Of a DNA stretch of 64,000 bases, positions 53,773-62,966 are shown piece by piece. The translations under genes and the position numbers were made by a program. The stretch is from G965216695 sp965216695 (GTDB lineage Bacteria; Pseudomonadota; Gammaproteobacteria; Pseudomonadales; Azotimanducaceae): NCBI GenBank assembly GCA_965216695.1, contig OZ244212.1, forward strand, positions 2,976,001 through 3,040,000. The letters run 5' to 3'. Numbering within the stretch: position 1 is the first letter of the stretch; every line of letters begins with the position of its first letter. Below the pieces are notes generated by a model. The model saw only the letters and a list, made by a program, of their open reading frames with translations, was not told the DNA's origin and ran no database searches.

Positions 53773-55272
53773 TTACAGAATGCTCAGCAACTGGTGTTCG
53801 TCAATTTTGCCGTTTGAATTCAGTGGGAAATTTTCAACAGAAATGAACCTATCCGGGAGCATGAACGAAGAAAGATGGTTCCGGAGCATATCTCGTAGGA
53901 TGCTGTCATCTTCGATTTGGCTATCGTGTCCTTCAATAAAGACCACAATTGACTGACCTTTTGCTACATCTGCCACGCCCACTGCGTATGCTCGGTGGGC
54001 GGGTGTGTGTTTTTCAACCGCAATCTCGATTTCGCTTGGCGCAATACGGTACCCGTTGGACTTGATCATCCTATCCTTGCGACCGATATGGTAGAAGAAC
54101 CCGTCGCCGTCGCGTGTGCCCAGATCTCCAGAGAACACAGCGATCGCCCCGTCTTCGAAATACGGCGAACAGGGAGGGCAGGGGCGGTATCGTTTTCTGG
54201 TCTCGCCGAGATTGTTCCAGTATCCGAGCCCGACGAGGGGGCCGGAATGGACAAACTCGCCGACTTCACCTGTGGCAACGTCCATCCCGGATTCGTCCAA
54301 CAGGCACACGTGCGTGTGTGGAATTGCGATCCCGATTGAGTTGGGTTTCAGCTTATAGAACTCCGGTGGGAGGTGGGTGGACCGGAATGCTTCGGTAAGC
54401 CCGTACATCACCGTGAACTCCATGTTGGGCATGAATCGCTCTAGGGCTTCTATAGTTGCGTGATCCATTCTGCCCCCGGTACTCGCGAGCGTTCGAATGG
54501 AAGGAATGGGATGGCTGGAGCACGCAGAAAGCGAGAAAAGTATGGACGGAACGGCCAGCATCATAGTGACCTCGTGCTCGATCAACTGATCAGCCAGAGA
54601 TTGCGGAAATATGTAACGGAGCAAACAAGTCTCCGACCCAGCGTTAATGCCGCATAGAAGGGAGTTCAGACCCGCATCAAAAGCCAATGGGAGTACTGTA
54701 CCCATGCAGGTTGCGTCTGTGATCGGTAAGAACTGACAAACGCTGTCTATTCCGTACATCAAATTGGCGTAGCTTGCCATTACTCCTTTCGGGCGCCCAG
54801 TTGAACCCGACGTATAGAAAATCACGGCAAGGTCCGATAGGTTTCGATGTGGCGATTCAGTTTTTGTTTGTGGTTTTGGTAACGAATCAAGGGCAATCGA
54901 AGAAACGTTGGGGTAGCTGATACGATTCGCTAAATTTTGATTTGCAAAAGCGTGTACAACTCTAGCGTCTTTCAGTATGTGGTCGATCACCTCGGGGTGA
55001 TACTTCGTGCTGATTGGAACGACTACAACGTTGCTTCGCATTGCGGCAAGAATCAGGCACGCGTGTTCGACCGTATTGTCTAGAATTGAGGCGATGTGGT
55101 CTCGCGGCCTAATACCCAGTTCTTGAAACCGGGACATAACCGCGTTTACGCAGTTGTCGAGCTCAGCTGCGGAGAACGAGCGATCTCGGGTTCGCAGGAT
55201 TACCTTGTCGCCTCTCTGCCTTGCGTGGTGAGCGATAGCGTCATCGGGGAACGAACCAATGGCTTTCTGCAT
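53773..55272 (-). CDS. AMP-forming acyl ligase, exosortase A-associated family
   Basis: An ANL-superfamily adenylating enzyme. YTSGSTGRPKGVM is the P-loop (about 150-162); MYGLTEAFRSTHLPPE, PNSIGIAIPHT, GEFVHSGPLVGLGYWN and SGDLGTRDGDGFFYHIGRKDRMIKSNGYRI (outline) follow. The TEAFRST(H/Y)LPPE block is characteristic of the ligases of PEP-CTERM/exosortase A loci. The catalytic Lys region near the C-terminus is NSNGKIDE. It probably activates a carboxylate for the ACP encoded upstream. ATG 55272 (499 residues) is chosen over 55317, which would overlap the AAC(3)-like gene. Confidence 0.88.
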   Translation of the reverse strand: MQKAIGSFPDDAIAHHARQRGDKVILRTRDRSFSAAELDNCVNAVMSRFQELGIRPRDHIASILDNTVEHACLILAAMRSNVVVVPISTKYHPEVIDHILKDARVVHAFANQNLANRISYPNVSSIALDSLPKPQTKTESPHRNLSDLAVIFYTSGSTGRPKGVMASYANLMYGIDSVCQFLPITDATCMGTVLPLAFDAGLNSLLCGINAGSETCLLRYIFPQSLADQLIEHEVTMMLAVPSILFSLSACSSHPIPSIRTLASTGGRMDHATIEALERFMPNMEFTVMYGLTEAFRSTHLPPEFYKLKPNSIGIAIPHTHVCLLDESGMDVATGEVGEFVHSGPLVGLGYWNNLGETRKRYRPCPPCSPYFEDGAIAVFSGDLGTRDGDGFFYHIGRKDRMIKSNGYRIAPSEIEIAVEKHTPAHRAYAVGVADVAKGQSIVVFIEGHDSQIEDDSILRDMLRNHLSSFMLPDRFISVENFPLNSNGKIDEHQLLSIL

Positions 55273-55297
55273 TGGAGTGGGCGTCACGTGGCGGCTA

Positions 55298-56095
55298 CTA
55301 CAGACGTTTCTCGGCACAGTAGCGCTTTACGTCATCTGCATTAGAAAGCATCCAATAAGGGTCCTCGGCAAGTTTTTCGTCGAGGACTCGACAGAAACTT
55401 CGGGCACGGCCACAAGAAATTGTAACGCCATTCACGCGCGTATGGTGCCACTCTCCCCGAGCCGCCAGTTCGCCAACAATCACGTCTTCATTGGCCGGAA
55501 CGATGGGAAAGTCTAGGTATCTCGCATAGAAGTGCCAAAGCCCTGTGCGCGTTGGCTCGTGATCGGAGAAACGGGCAGTTCCAGAAACTTTTTTCGTGTA
55601 GCGATACGGGACCTGCGCGCGTTCCTCAATAAGATGGGAAAGAGATATGTGGCCAGGCTGCGCGCCGAGTAACACAATCTTGAAATCGAGGTCGACGATT
55701 GCTTGCATGGCCGACGCTGCCGAATAGGCGGAGCGGGATTCATGGTTGCCCAGATATCGAGACTGGTCGCCGATCACTGCGACGGATTGTAAGGGATGTC
55801 GAGTTCTCGTGGAATCAGGGTGTTTGCGAACCGCTTCCGCAAAAGCCCCCATGCCGACAGACTTGGTGTGTTCGAAGTCGTAGTTGTTGCTGGTAAGGAA
55901 GCTGAAGGTGAATGTTGGGGCAGCGAGCGTACCAGCACTGCCGATTGCATCGAAAATTGGGGAGAGATACGTGTTGATACCGTTCTCAGGAATCCCGAAA
56001 GGCAAAATTGCGCTGTGAACCATTATCCCATCGCCCGCGTTGATTCCGAGAGCGTTTAGAGCGTCCGCTATCGCTTGCTGCGTAACGCGTTTCAC
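55298..56095 (-). CDS. AAC(3)-family N-acyltransferase
   Basis: The family pattern is clear: GIMVHSAILPFG, LAAPTFTFSF, STRTRHPLQSVAVIG with the conserved His-Pro, and LLGAQPGHISLSHLIEE with the second His. Named after aminoglycoside 3-N-acetyltransferases, the family also includes enzymes acting on other amines in biosynthetic clusters. Here the tight operon with ACP, ligase and decarboxylase suggests it moves an acyl group from ACP or CoA to an amine, not antibiotic resistance. 265 residues; overlaps the ACP gene by four bases. Confidence 0.82.
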   Translation of the reverse strand: MKRVTQQAIADALNALGINAGDGIMVHSAILPFGIPENGINTYLSPIFDAIGSAGTLAAPTFTFSFLTSNNYDFEHTKSVGMGAFAEAVRKHPDSTRTRHPLQSVAVIGDQSRYLGNHESRSAYSAASAMQAIVDLDFKIVLLGAQPGHISLSHLIEERAQVPYRYTKKVSGTARFSDHEPTRTGLWHFYARYLDFPIVPANEDVIVGELAARGEWHHTRVNGVTISCGRARSFCRVLDEKLAEDPYWMLSNADDVKRYCAEKRL

Positions 56096-56325
56096 CCGCT
56101 TTGCCTCTTCGCCGCAATGAAGCGTTCGATAGCGTCTATCGACGAGAAATTCTCTACGCGCATATCATCCTGCGTTAGGTCGATAGAGTATTCGGACGCA
56201 ATGAACGTTGCGAGTTCCAATGCCTGGATAGAATCCAGATAGCCTTCATCGATCAAAGCTGTCTCGGCTTCTACGTCGGCTACTCCCAACGTGTCATGAA
56301 GGTAGGTGATTATCGGTGACGTCAC
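56092..56325 (-). CDS. Acyl carrier protein
   Basis: Seventy-seven residues with the phosphopantetheine attachment Ser32 in EGYLDSIQALEL and the usual four-helix pattern; acidic overall. It is distinct from the housekeeping AcpP (DSL motif) and so is dedicated to this operon. Overlaps by four bases both the upstream FAD oxidoreductase and the downstream acyltransferase. Confidence 0.9.
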   Translation of the reverse strand: MTSPIITYLHDTLGVADVEAETALIDEGYLDSIQALELATFIASEYSIDLTQDDMRVENFSSIDAIERFIAAKRQSG

Positions 56326-57755
56326 GGTACGCTCCGCGTGTCAAGCACGTTCTCAAGTTCAAGTTGCAAATGTGTCGCCGTCGCATGACGACCGAAGATC
56401 TGAGGAGGGAGAAAAACCAGTTCAGGATATTCGCTCCATATCGTATTGACTACGTCATCATACGCAGAAGTAAAGCCTTTGAGGAACAGATCGTAACATC
56501 GCGGGGCATGTAGATGCAGCGTATCTACAGCGCGCTCTCCGCGTACTAGATCCAATGAGCGCATTTCTCGCCAGTAGTGATTTTGCTGGTCCTTCTGCTG
56601 ATCGCGCTCTACGTGGTCGGGAATTTCCGTGCACGTAAAGCTCTCGCCTCTTTTGTTCACCTGCCGCGAGTAGCATCCCATAGACGACCAGCGGAATAGA
56701 TCGAGGTCCTGGTCGTAATTTTGGAAATAGCCAATATCCGCGATCTGATCGACGGGCATAAAGTGGTAGTAGAGGTGCATGCCCATTGGTTTAAGGAATG
56801 GAGTGATTGTGCTCGTGTTGAAAAGCGCTTCTTCGAGTGAAGTGAACGACGCGGTCCACACGACCGGAGAAAACAACTCTCTAGTGGTCGATCCGTCTGT
56901 CATGTTGCGTAGAGTGACGTAGCAGTCTTCGCGTTCGTACGAAATATCCGATGCTTCTGTGTTGAGTAGAATCTTCACGCCGCGGGATTCGAGTACACGT
57001 TCTGCCTGTTTGCAGTAGCCCTGAAAGCTGTGAGGCATGGGGTGTATGTTCGTGAATGGTGTGTGTTGCGACGTAGAGTTGCGCAGGCTGGCGATGGCTT
57101 CCCGTGATGCTGCCAGGCGTTCATCTAGAGCGTCGCTGGTCTGTTTTAGGCGAAGAGACCACTCGTCCGGCGCTATTCTAATTCGTGTCAACCCGCTGTA
57201 AATGCGAGTGTGTTGATCGAGTTCGGTGGCGCAGATCCCGAATATTTTTTCGGTGACGGTGCTTAGGATTGACGCAACCGACGGCCCCCAGCGATTCGTA
57301 AAGTATTCCAACAGCGTATCGCTATTGTCGCCGTTCGGCTTTTCGCTAGCCAGCGTAGTTTCGTTTACGTAGCGAGCAACATCTTCCTGTGAATGCATCG
57401 ATAGGTCGGGAGCACTCATGTCGTGTGAGCGCGCCCCGTTGATGCGACTACCATAAGATAGGTTGATTCCTTCGCAGCTATTGTTGCCGAGTGCGTTAAT
57501 CCTTTTGCTGATAGACCGGTCGAAGTTGTCGAAGACTTGGCACCCGAAGTCGAGAGCGAACCCGTTGTGGGTCGTGCCCGCCATAACGCCACCCAGGGTA
57601 GATGATGGATGTGCGAGAACTACGTTGTAGCCGTATTCGTGACTAAGGATGTACGAGGCGTAGAGTCCGCCGAATCCTCCTCCGACGATCAACGCTCTAT
57701 TGCGTCCCTCGTACAATGCAGTACCTAACCGATTTTCTCGGTTACGACGAGCCAT
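56322..57755 (-). CDS. FAD-dependent oxidoreductase (amine oxidase / UDP-galactopyranose mutase-like)
   Basis: The dinucleotide-binding motif LIVGGGFGGLYASYILSHE (about 22-40) is followed by TLGGVMAGTTHNGFALDFGCQVF, a second flavin contact typical of protoporphyrinogen oxidase/UGM-like flavoproteins, and ARSH and WTASF regions. The C-terminus differs from both families, so the reaction is unknown: oxidation of the carrier-bound amine or a sugar ring rearrangement are possible. 477 residues from ATG 57755, which overlaps the methyltransferase by 31 bases; TTG 57716 is an alternative closer to the flavin motif. Confidence 0.75.
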   Translation of the reverse strand: MARRNRENRLGTALYEGRNRALIVGGGFGGLYASYILSHEYGYNVVLAHPSSTLGGVMAGTTHNGFALDFGCQVFDNFDRSISKRINALGNNSCEGINLSYGSRINGARSHDMSAPDLSMHSQEDVARYVNETTLASEKPNGDNSDTLLEYFTNRWGPSVASILSTVTEKIFGICATELDQHTRIYSGLTRIRIAPDEWSLRLKQTSDALDERLAASREAIASLRNSTSQHTPFTNIHPMPHSFQGYCKQAERVLESRGVKILLNTEASDISYEREDCYVTLRNMTDGSTTRELFSPVVWTASFTSLEEALFNTSTITPFLKPMGMHLYYHFMPVDQIADIGYFQNYDQDLDLFRWSSMGCYSRQVNKRGESFTCTEIPDHVERDQQKDQQNHYWREMRSLDLVRGERAVDTLHLHAPRCYDLFLKGFTSAYDDVVNTIWSEYPELVFLPPQIFGRHATATHLQLELENVLDTRSVP

Positions 57756-58411
57756 TCACAGTAGAGCAGTTCATCGCCCTGGTCATAGATAGTGTTTTGT
57801 TGATGAACGAGTTCGACAATCTTCCACCCTTTTCCATACATGGCCTTGATGTCGGATATCGAATGGAAAGCAGTTTGGCCAACCCCGGTGAGAACACCGT
57901 CACGTATATTGTCCCACAGCCCATCGCCCAGATAGTCTCCTTGTCTGTGCGTCAGATCAGAGAACATGTTGCTCCAGAAGTGGCCGCCAACCCGGAGACA
58001 GCGGTGAATTTCGCGAACGGCCCGTTTTGACCGGCTGTGGGATACCTGCGTAAGCGCTTGCCGGTTAATTACCATGTCAATAGAATTGTCTTTATAGGGG
58101 AGTTCGCAGAAGTCACCGACGGTCAGGTCTCCAGAAAGTCCTTCTGCCGCAAAACGATTCCGAGCGAATTCAACCCCTGATGGTGCGGCGTCTACGCCGC
58201 AGACCGCAGTACCTTCCCTTGCGCACAACCATAGATTGTTTCCAGCGCCGAAGCCGACCTCCATTACGGTCACTTCGTTCCGTGGTTTATCCTTCGGTAC
58301 GTACCTGAAGAAGAAGTTGGGCACATTGTTGAACGGGTACTTGTTCAACTGCTGGCCCTCAGAATAGATGTCTTCCCAGATTGGGTCTACGTCCACGCCT
58401 GCTTCCGTCAT
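57725..58411 (-). CDS. Class I SAM-dependent methyltransferase
   Basis: Motif I is VMEVGFGAGNNLWL (about 49-62), motif II GVDAAPSGVEFAR, then VGDFCELPYKDNSIDMVINRQALTQV (motif III-IV, outline) and a post-motif LRVGGHFW. 228 residues, a stand-alone Rossmann methyltransferase whose target is unknown. First gene of the seven-gene minus-strand operon; its promoter must lie in 58412-58637, where I found no convincing consensus. Confidence 0.85.
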   Translation of the reverse strand: MTEAGVDVDPIWEDIYSEGQQLNKYPFNNVPNFFFRYVPKDKPRNEVTVMEVGFGAGNNLWLCAREGTAVCGVDAAPSGVEFARNRFAAEGLSGDLTVGDFCELPYKDNSIDMVINRQALTQVSHSRSKRAVREIHRCLRVGGHFWSNMFSDLTHRQGDYLGDGLWDNIRDGVLTGVGQTAFHSISDIKAMYGKGWKIVELVHQQNTIYDQGDELLYCEWLVVTEKIG

Positions 58412-58637
58412 TGGTGCGTTTCCTCTGCGTTGACTGCCTACACTGGACAGTGGCCGTCGATTCTGGTGGCAATATTAGCGCGTTTCTATATTGCTTTTTG
58501 CGATCTAGGCAACGCCCACGCGCTTAGATCGTGGGAGAATCGACGATTTCGCATGACGACGGGGTCGGTAAATCTCCGGCGGATCACCTACCCTGCTATT
58601 CGCGAGTGTCTTCATGATCATCGACTTCAGAAACTAA

Positions 58638-59942
58638 ATGTACTCACTCCTGCGCGCAGTCAACATCGTACGTATAGCGGATAGCTCGGCCAGTCGAATG
58701 AAGGTCTTTCTTAAGGCCGTTGAGAACAGCGCCACTATTCGCTTCGCCTTTAGAACCTACGAGCGACTACCGTACGCTGCAAAAAGTATTTTGATTGGGT
58801 TATACGGGATGAAGTGCTTCCTGTCGCTCGCGTGGCGGTGCGCCGCGCATGAACCGATCGTGTACCTGGCCGCATATCCCAGTGAACATCGGGTATTAAA
58901 TCGAGTCCGTGAGCACATGGGCGCCGGCGAGCGCGCAGAAATTGCGCTCGCCACGAGCAACTGTTTGAGCTGGGGGGCGATTGGGGCGGCGGTTGGATAC
59001 CTTCGGTTGTGGTTTCGTCTGAACCGGATAGCAGCTCGCGTTGTCCGACGCCACCGTTTTATGCCTGCTTGCAGAATTTTCAGCACGTTTGCTTACTACG
59101 CCCGTTGCAAACAAATGTTGGCAGAGCATCCTAACGTTCGTGGTGTGTTTATTGCCAATCAGTACTCGCCTGAATGTATGGGTTTAGGCGCAGCCGCTCA
59201 CTCGTTGAGGAGAAAAGTGTTATTCACCAATCATGCTAATGCGACCGGCGAGACCGGATATGTTGCGCCGATGCATGCGGACCTTCTCGCGTTGACCAGT
59301 GAAGCATTGGCAGATCTATACAGGCGCTATTCACCTGGACTTTTGAATGTTACGACGATTCCGATTACTACACCTCAACGCAAGCTCCAACTCCCAGATT
59401 GCGATTGTGCAAACATTACCGTGGGGCTCTTTCTCACAGCCTTGACCGACGAAAACCGTGTGCAGAGTTTGGCCTCCGAGTTAGCTGAGCTGCCCTACGT
59501 TTCGAGTGTTTTTGTGAGGACGCATCCTGCGCAGGTAATTAATCCCGATCTGTCATCGATTCGCGTAGGGGGTGTACCGCTGGAGATATCCCATGCAGCA
59601 CCCCTTTTTCACGATATTTCAAGGTGCGACGTCGCTGTTTGCGGAAGCAGTACCGTAGCCGTGGAGCTGTTGCGCGGCGGTACGCCTGTGCTGTACGACG
59701 TTAGGTTGGACAGTCTGGCGTTTGACTACAACGGCTACTTGAAACGTGGGCTGGTCTGTAGCTACCCGGAAAACTCTGATGCCTTGCTGACTGCCGTTCG
59801 AGAACACTATGACTCTGAGCGCTGGGTCTCAACCATGCGTTACTTCGATAGCAGCTATATGGAGGACGAAGCCGCGCTCGCTGACAGATTCCGGAAATCC
59901 GTCTGCGCAACTATTGCAACAACGGCCGCTATAGTCCGATAG
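58638..59942 (+). CDS. Capsule-type glycosyltransferase-like protein
   Basis: The C-terminal half has FVRTHPAQVIN, and CDVAVCGSSTVAVELLRGGTPVLYD, the pattern of the nucleotide-sugar binding domain in GT-B capsule/Kdo/polysialic-acid-type transferases. The N-terminal half is basic with one or two hydrophobic stretches (SILIGLYGMKCFLSLAW), suggesting membrane association. Donor and acceptor unknown. Start may be ATG 58638 or ATG 58698. 434 residues from the first. Its 3' end overlaps the convergent esterase gene by 14 bases, which marks the edge of the AT-richer block. Confidence 0.7.
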   Translation: MYSLLRAVNIVRIADSSASRMKVFLKAVENSATIRFAFRTYERLPYAAKSILIGLYGMKCFLSLAWRCAAHEPIVYLAAYPSEHRVLNRVREHMGAGERAEIALATSNCLSWGAIGAAVGYLRLWFRLNRIAARVVRRHRFMPACRIFSTFAYYARCKQMLAEHPNVRGVFIANQYSPECMGLGAAAHSLRRKVLFTNHANATGETGYVAPMHADLLALTSEALADLYRRYSPGLLNVTTIPITTPQRKLQLPDCDCANITVGLFLTALTDENRVQSLASELAELPYVSSVFVRTHPAQVINPDLSSIRVGGVPLEISHAAPLFHDISRCDVAVCGSSTVAVELLRGGTPVLYDVRLDSLAFDYNGYLKRGLVCSYPENSDALLTAVREHYDSERWVSTMRYFDSSYMEDEAALADRFRKSVCATIATTAAIVR

Positions 59943-60846
59943 CGCTCCGCGCGAAGGCCACCATTTCTTCGATTGCCGGTATGGCTTCGGGTGCTTCCAT
60001 ACCGCAGTCCGCGAACTGAACCGGTTCGCTTGGAAACGCGTCCGGGTAGTGCATGCGCCAGGGGCCGTTCAGAATCCATATGTGTTCGGCGTCGGGGTAT
60101 TCGGTAATCTTTACGGTCACGCCGGCTTCCCGCGCGGATGCGGCCAGACGAATGCTGTCATCGTGACATATATCGCGGCCCGCGGCCTGAATGAGCAGCG
60201 GGGGAAGGCCGGTTAGATCTCGGTACACGGGCGAGTGACGCGGGTCCTTCGGATCCACGCCGCCGGTGGAAAGCAGCGTTTCGCAGAGCTGCACAACCAC
60301 CTCGCGGCGGATGTCGAAGCCGTTGCGTACCGGATCGTCGAGCGACGGTGTGTTCATTGCAATGTCGGCCCATACCGAGTTCAGCATGCCGCACGCGGGC
60401 ATTGGAATGCCCTTGTCGCGCGCGTCCGCGCACAGCGATACGGTAAGTGCGCCGCCGGCGGAGTCTCCGGCCACTGCGATCCGGTCGGCGGAGATCCCCC
60501 AGGGCCCTATCAGGTGTTCGTACACCGCGAGCACGTCTTCATGGGCTGCAGGGAACGGGAATCGAGGCGCGAGCCGATAGTCCGGCGTTACCACGCGGCA
60601 GTCCAGACCCAACGCAAGCCTTGCGGTGCCGCGGCGCGCCCACGCCGCCAGACCGTTCGAATAGCCGCCACCGTGGAGGTAGAGAAGGGCGCGGTCCTGA
60701 GCGCCGGCGCCGCCTTCCGGCTCGGTGACCTCCACCGGAACACCGCCGAGTTCGTCTCGCGTGAACGTGACGCCTTCCGGCTCGACGATCAGAGGCCCGA
60801 AAAACGGAAGCTGTTCATCGATCTGTTGCTGCAATTCTGGGTGCAT
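59929..60846 (-). CDS. Alpha/beta hydrolase of the hormone-sensitive lipase family
   Basis: LLYLHGGGYSNGL (HGGG oxyanion motif), DYRLAPRFPFPAAHED, the nucleophile in VAGDSAGGALTVSL, the acid Asp in QAAGRDICHDDS and the His in YPDAEHIW show a complete HSL-type esterase. 305 residues, cytoplasmic. Substrate unknown, probably a small ester. GC-rich codon use like the core genes. Convergent with the glycosyltransferase gene (14-base overlap). Confidence 0.87.
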   Translation of the reverse strand: MHPELQQQIDEQLPFFGPLIVEPEGVTFTRDELGGVPVEVTEPEGGAGAQDRALLYLHGGGYSNGLAAWARRGTARLALGLDCRVVTPDYRLAPRFPFPAAHEDVLAVYEHLIGPWGISADRIAVAGDSAGGALTVSLCADARDKGIPMPACGMLNSVWADIAMNTPSLDDPVRNGFDIRREVVVQLCETLLSTGGVDPKDPRHSPVYRDLTGLPPLLIQAAGRDICHDDSIRLAASAREAGVTVKITEYPDAEHIWILNGPWRMHYPDAFPSEPVQFADCGMEAPEAIPAIEEMVAFARSAIGL

Positions 60847-60929
60847 CGCCGTTCCCGGTCGTCAACTGGAGCCTTGCACCTTACCCGATTCGAACGCCCG
60901 AAGTGGAGCCGCCGGGTCGGAGAATCCGC

Positions 60930-61826
60930 TCAGTTGTTCCAGCGGCTGACGTCCAGACCGAATCGCTCGGCTAACGCCGCGTTGTCCGTGGCGAACGTCT
61001 CACGCAAGGTGGCGAGCGCGCGTCGATCGCGGTCCGCTTTGTCGACCGCACCGGATGTGGTGTTCAGCCTGCGGTAGGCGTCGCGCATCAGATTATAGAG
61101 GCTGCCCTTCGGCAACCGGTTGCGCAGCGCAATGCTCAGCGATTGCAGCGCGTGCGAACGTACCCGGTATGTCTTGTTGCCGGCGGCGAAGTCGTAGGTG
61201 TCGTAGTACGTTGGGTCTACGCCCAGGTCACTGCTCAGGCGTTTCGCGAAGCTCTGGCTGTCAGCCACGAGATCGTCGAACAGGTAGACGCTCACGCGAT
61301 CCTCGCCGCAGCGTTCGATCCACTTGTTTAGATGCACCACGTAGCGTGCGTTGTGGATGGCGTTTTGCAGCAGCTCATGATGCGCAAGCGCGGGTGAGCG
61401 TTCCTGGGCCAGCGCCACGAATTGCTCGAAGGTCATGGATTGCGGCACGTACTGAAAATTGTTTTGCAGATAGTGGAACAGCGAGTAGATCTGGGCGGCC
61501 GGTTCGCGCAGCAGGAACACCATTCGGGGACGCGTCGCCAGGTCCGGCAGGTGTGCAAGCGCCGTCTGTTGGTACATGTAGTCCGGCGCAGATTCGAGCA
61601 CCACGGGTGGCGAGTCGGTGCCGATGTGGTCGAAGAAAGCTTCGTAGCCTGGGATTCCCTGGTCGTTGAAGTTGGCTTCGGGTCTGTACGCGTGGCTGGT
61701 GGTATCGACGAAGTATTCTGTTTCCTTCACCGCTGGACCGGCCACGTCTGGGTGGTCGGTGAGCCATTGGTTAACCGACGTAGTGCCGCACTTCGGTGCG
61801 CCCGCAATGATCAGGTTAGGCAGCAT
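60930..61826 (-). CDS. Sulfotransferase family protein
   Basis: The 5'-phosphosulfate loop IAGAPKCGTTSVNQWL lies at residues 7-22, and the 3'-phosphate site region is MVFLLREPAAQIYSLFHYL. The C-terminal part has helices and KGSLYNLMRD. PAPS-dependent transfer of sulfate to a carbohydrate or small molecule is expected. 298 residues. A TACAAT-like box on the minus strand (61899-61894) stands about 70 bases upstream. Confidence 0.86.
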   Translation of the reverse strand: MLPNLIIAGAPKCGTTSVNQWLTDHPDVAGPAVKETEYFVDTTSHAYRPEANFNDQGIPGYEAFFDHIGTDSPPVVLESAPDYMYQQTALAHLPDLATRPRMVFLLREPAAQIYSLFHYLQNNFQYVPQSMTFEQFVALAQERSPALAHHELLQNAIHNARYVVHLNKWIERCGEDRVSVYLFDDLVADSQSFAKRLSSDLGVDPTYYDTYDFAAGNKTYRVRSHALQSLSIALRNRLPKGSLYNLMRDAYRRLNTTSGAVDKADRDRRALATLRETFATDNAALAERFGLDVSRWNN

Positions 61827-62151
61827 CGATGTGAGTTCGGTCGGGCAGCATGGTCCTTTCGAGCCTCAGCAGCGCGCGCGGTGGATTGAGTCGATTGTAA
61901 CGCAATTCACTTTACAGTTTTGTGGGTGATTCTATGTCGACGCGACCTGGCGCGCCGGCGAGCTGTAGGGTGCAAGCAGGAGAAACCGTGCATCCAAGCT
62001 TCAACGCGCGTCACAGCCGAGTATCCGCGAATACGTATGCGCGAATCGGTCCGCCGGTGCATCTTGCGAGACGCGCCGCGAATCCTTCACCATGCCGGCA
62101 GTTAAACGTCGGCGTAAGGAAAGATCAAGGTGTCCGGTAAGGGATATCGGC
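61827..62151. other. Intergenic region between sulfotransferase and membrane protein genes
   Basis: About 325 bases. Apart from the minus-strand TACAAT at 61899-61894 (possible -10 of the sulfotransferase gene) I see no RNA gene, repeat or protein-like frame. Short + strand frames here have random-looking composition. Confidence 0.5.
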
Positions 62152-62871
62152 GTGATTGAGCTGGGAGGCGTTACCGGCGTGTTGGCGGGCGTTGCGCTCG
62201 TAGCGGCTGCGCTCGTGTACTTCGTGCGCCAACGTCAGTCGCGCATCGCGTTCGTTCGCGCACAGGGTTGGCAATGGGTGGGTCGCGATGCCGGTGCTTT
62301 ACCGGATTGGTTGATCGAAACTCGTGCTTCGCGTGTCGGAACGTTGCTAGGACCGAACGTGCGCTTGCGAAATCTTTTCGTTGGAAACGATGGGTCGCTA
62401 TCGGTATGCGGCTTTCAGAAGGAAACCTTCGCGAAATCAGGGCACGCTGCCGCTTCGTTGCAAACGTTTCTGTTTCTGCACGACCCCGGGTTACGTGAAC
62501 CGTTGCCAGAAGTGCTGTTCACACAATCGGGTACGCTCGGCGATACGATCGCCAGGAACCTCGGTGAGATTACGTCAGAAGAAACCGGGGGGTATCGCTT
62601 GCGCGAGAGTCTTCCGGGTTTCGAGCGCTGGACGGTACGCGCGTCCGAGGCTGGCGAATTGTGGCTTCGGTCTGCTGCCGGACAGCACCTGGCCTCAGCG
62701 TTGGCCGCGTTTGAACCGCGTCCTTATCATGGATTCGGCATGTCGGGTTCCGTTGCGTTTGCTGAAGGTATTGATCTGAGCAGCCGTCGTCTTGAAGCGC
62801 TGCACGCCGACCTCGGCGCTTTTCATCGGCGGGTGGCGGGTGCGCTCGCATCGAAGCCAGGTAGCGAGTAA
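62152..62871 (+). CDS. Single-pass membrane protein, function unknown
   Basis: One membrane helix near the N-terminus (GVLAGVALVAAALVYFV) followed by about 205 soluble residues with QGWQWVGRDAGALPDWL, SVCGFQKETFAKSG and GFGMSGSVAFAEGIDLS. No family recognised. GTG 62152 is preceded by AAGGGA and places the helix at the N-terminus; the frame is open to ATG 62092. 239 residues. Confidence 0.6.
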   Translation: MIELGGVTGVLAGVALVAAALVYFVRQRQSRIAFVRAQGWQWVGRDAGALPDWLIETRASRVGTLLGPNVRLRNLFVGNDGSLSVCGFQKETFAKSGHAAASLQTFLFLHDPGLREPLPEVLFTQSGTLGDTIARNLGEITSEETGGYRLRESLPGFERWTVRASEAGELWLRSAAGQHLASALAAFEPRPYHGFGMSGSVAFAEGIDLSSRRLEALHADLGAFHRRVAGALASKPGSE

Positions 62872-62966
62872 CGGGTTGGTAACTGGCTGGCGAAGGGTCC
62901 GTGGATGAATTAAGCGTAGCGTTGCAACGTTGTTGGTCGTGGTTTGCGTTGCCACTGGGTAGCTCG

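Larger units (their letters stand above)
46055..59942. other. AT-richer accessory block downstream of tmRNA
   Basis: By eye, base composition and codon use, most clearly 49.6-59.9 kb, are less GC-rich than the flanks, with many A/T-ending codons. The content is surface-glycan and natural-product-like. The left edge is the tmRNA 3' end, a frequent integration site. I found no integrase, no transposase and no second copy of the tmRNA 3' end inside the window, so an island inserted by site-specific recombination is not proven. Confidence 0.6.

Noticed and set aside
55298..56095. Aminoglycoside resistance gene
   Set aside because: The family is AAC(3), but its place in a biosynthetic operon with an ACP argues for an amine acyltransferase of the pathway.
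59929..59942. Overlap of the glycosyltransferase and esterase genes as a sign of misassembly
   Set aside because: A 14-base tail-to-tail overlap of convergent genes is ordinary, and both C-termini look natural.
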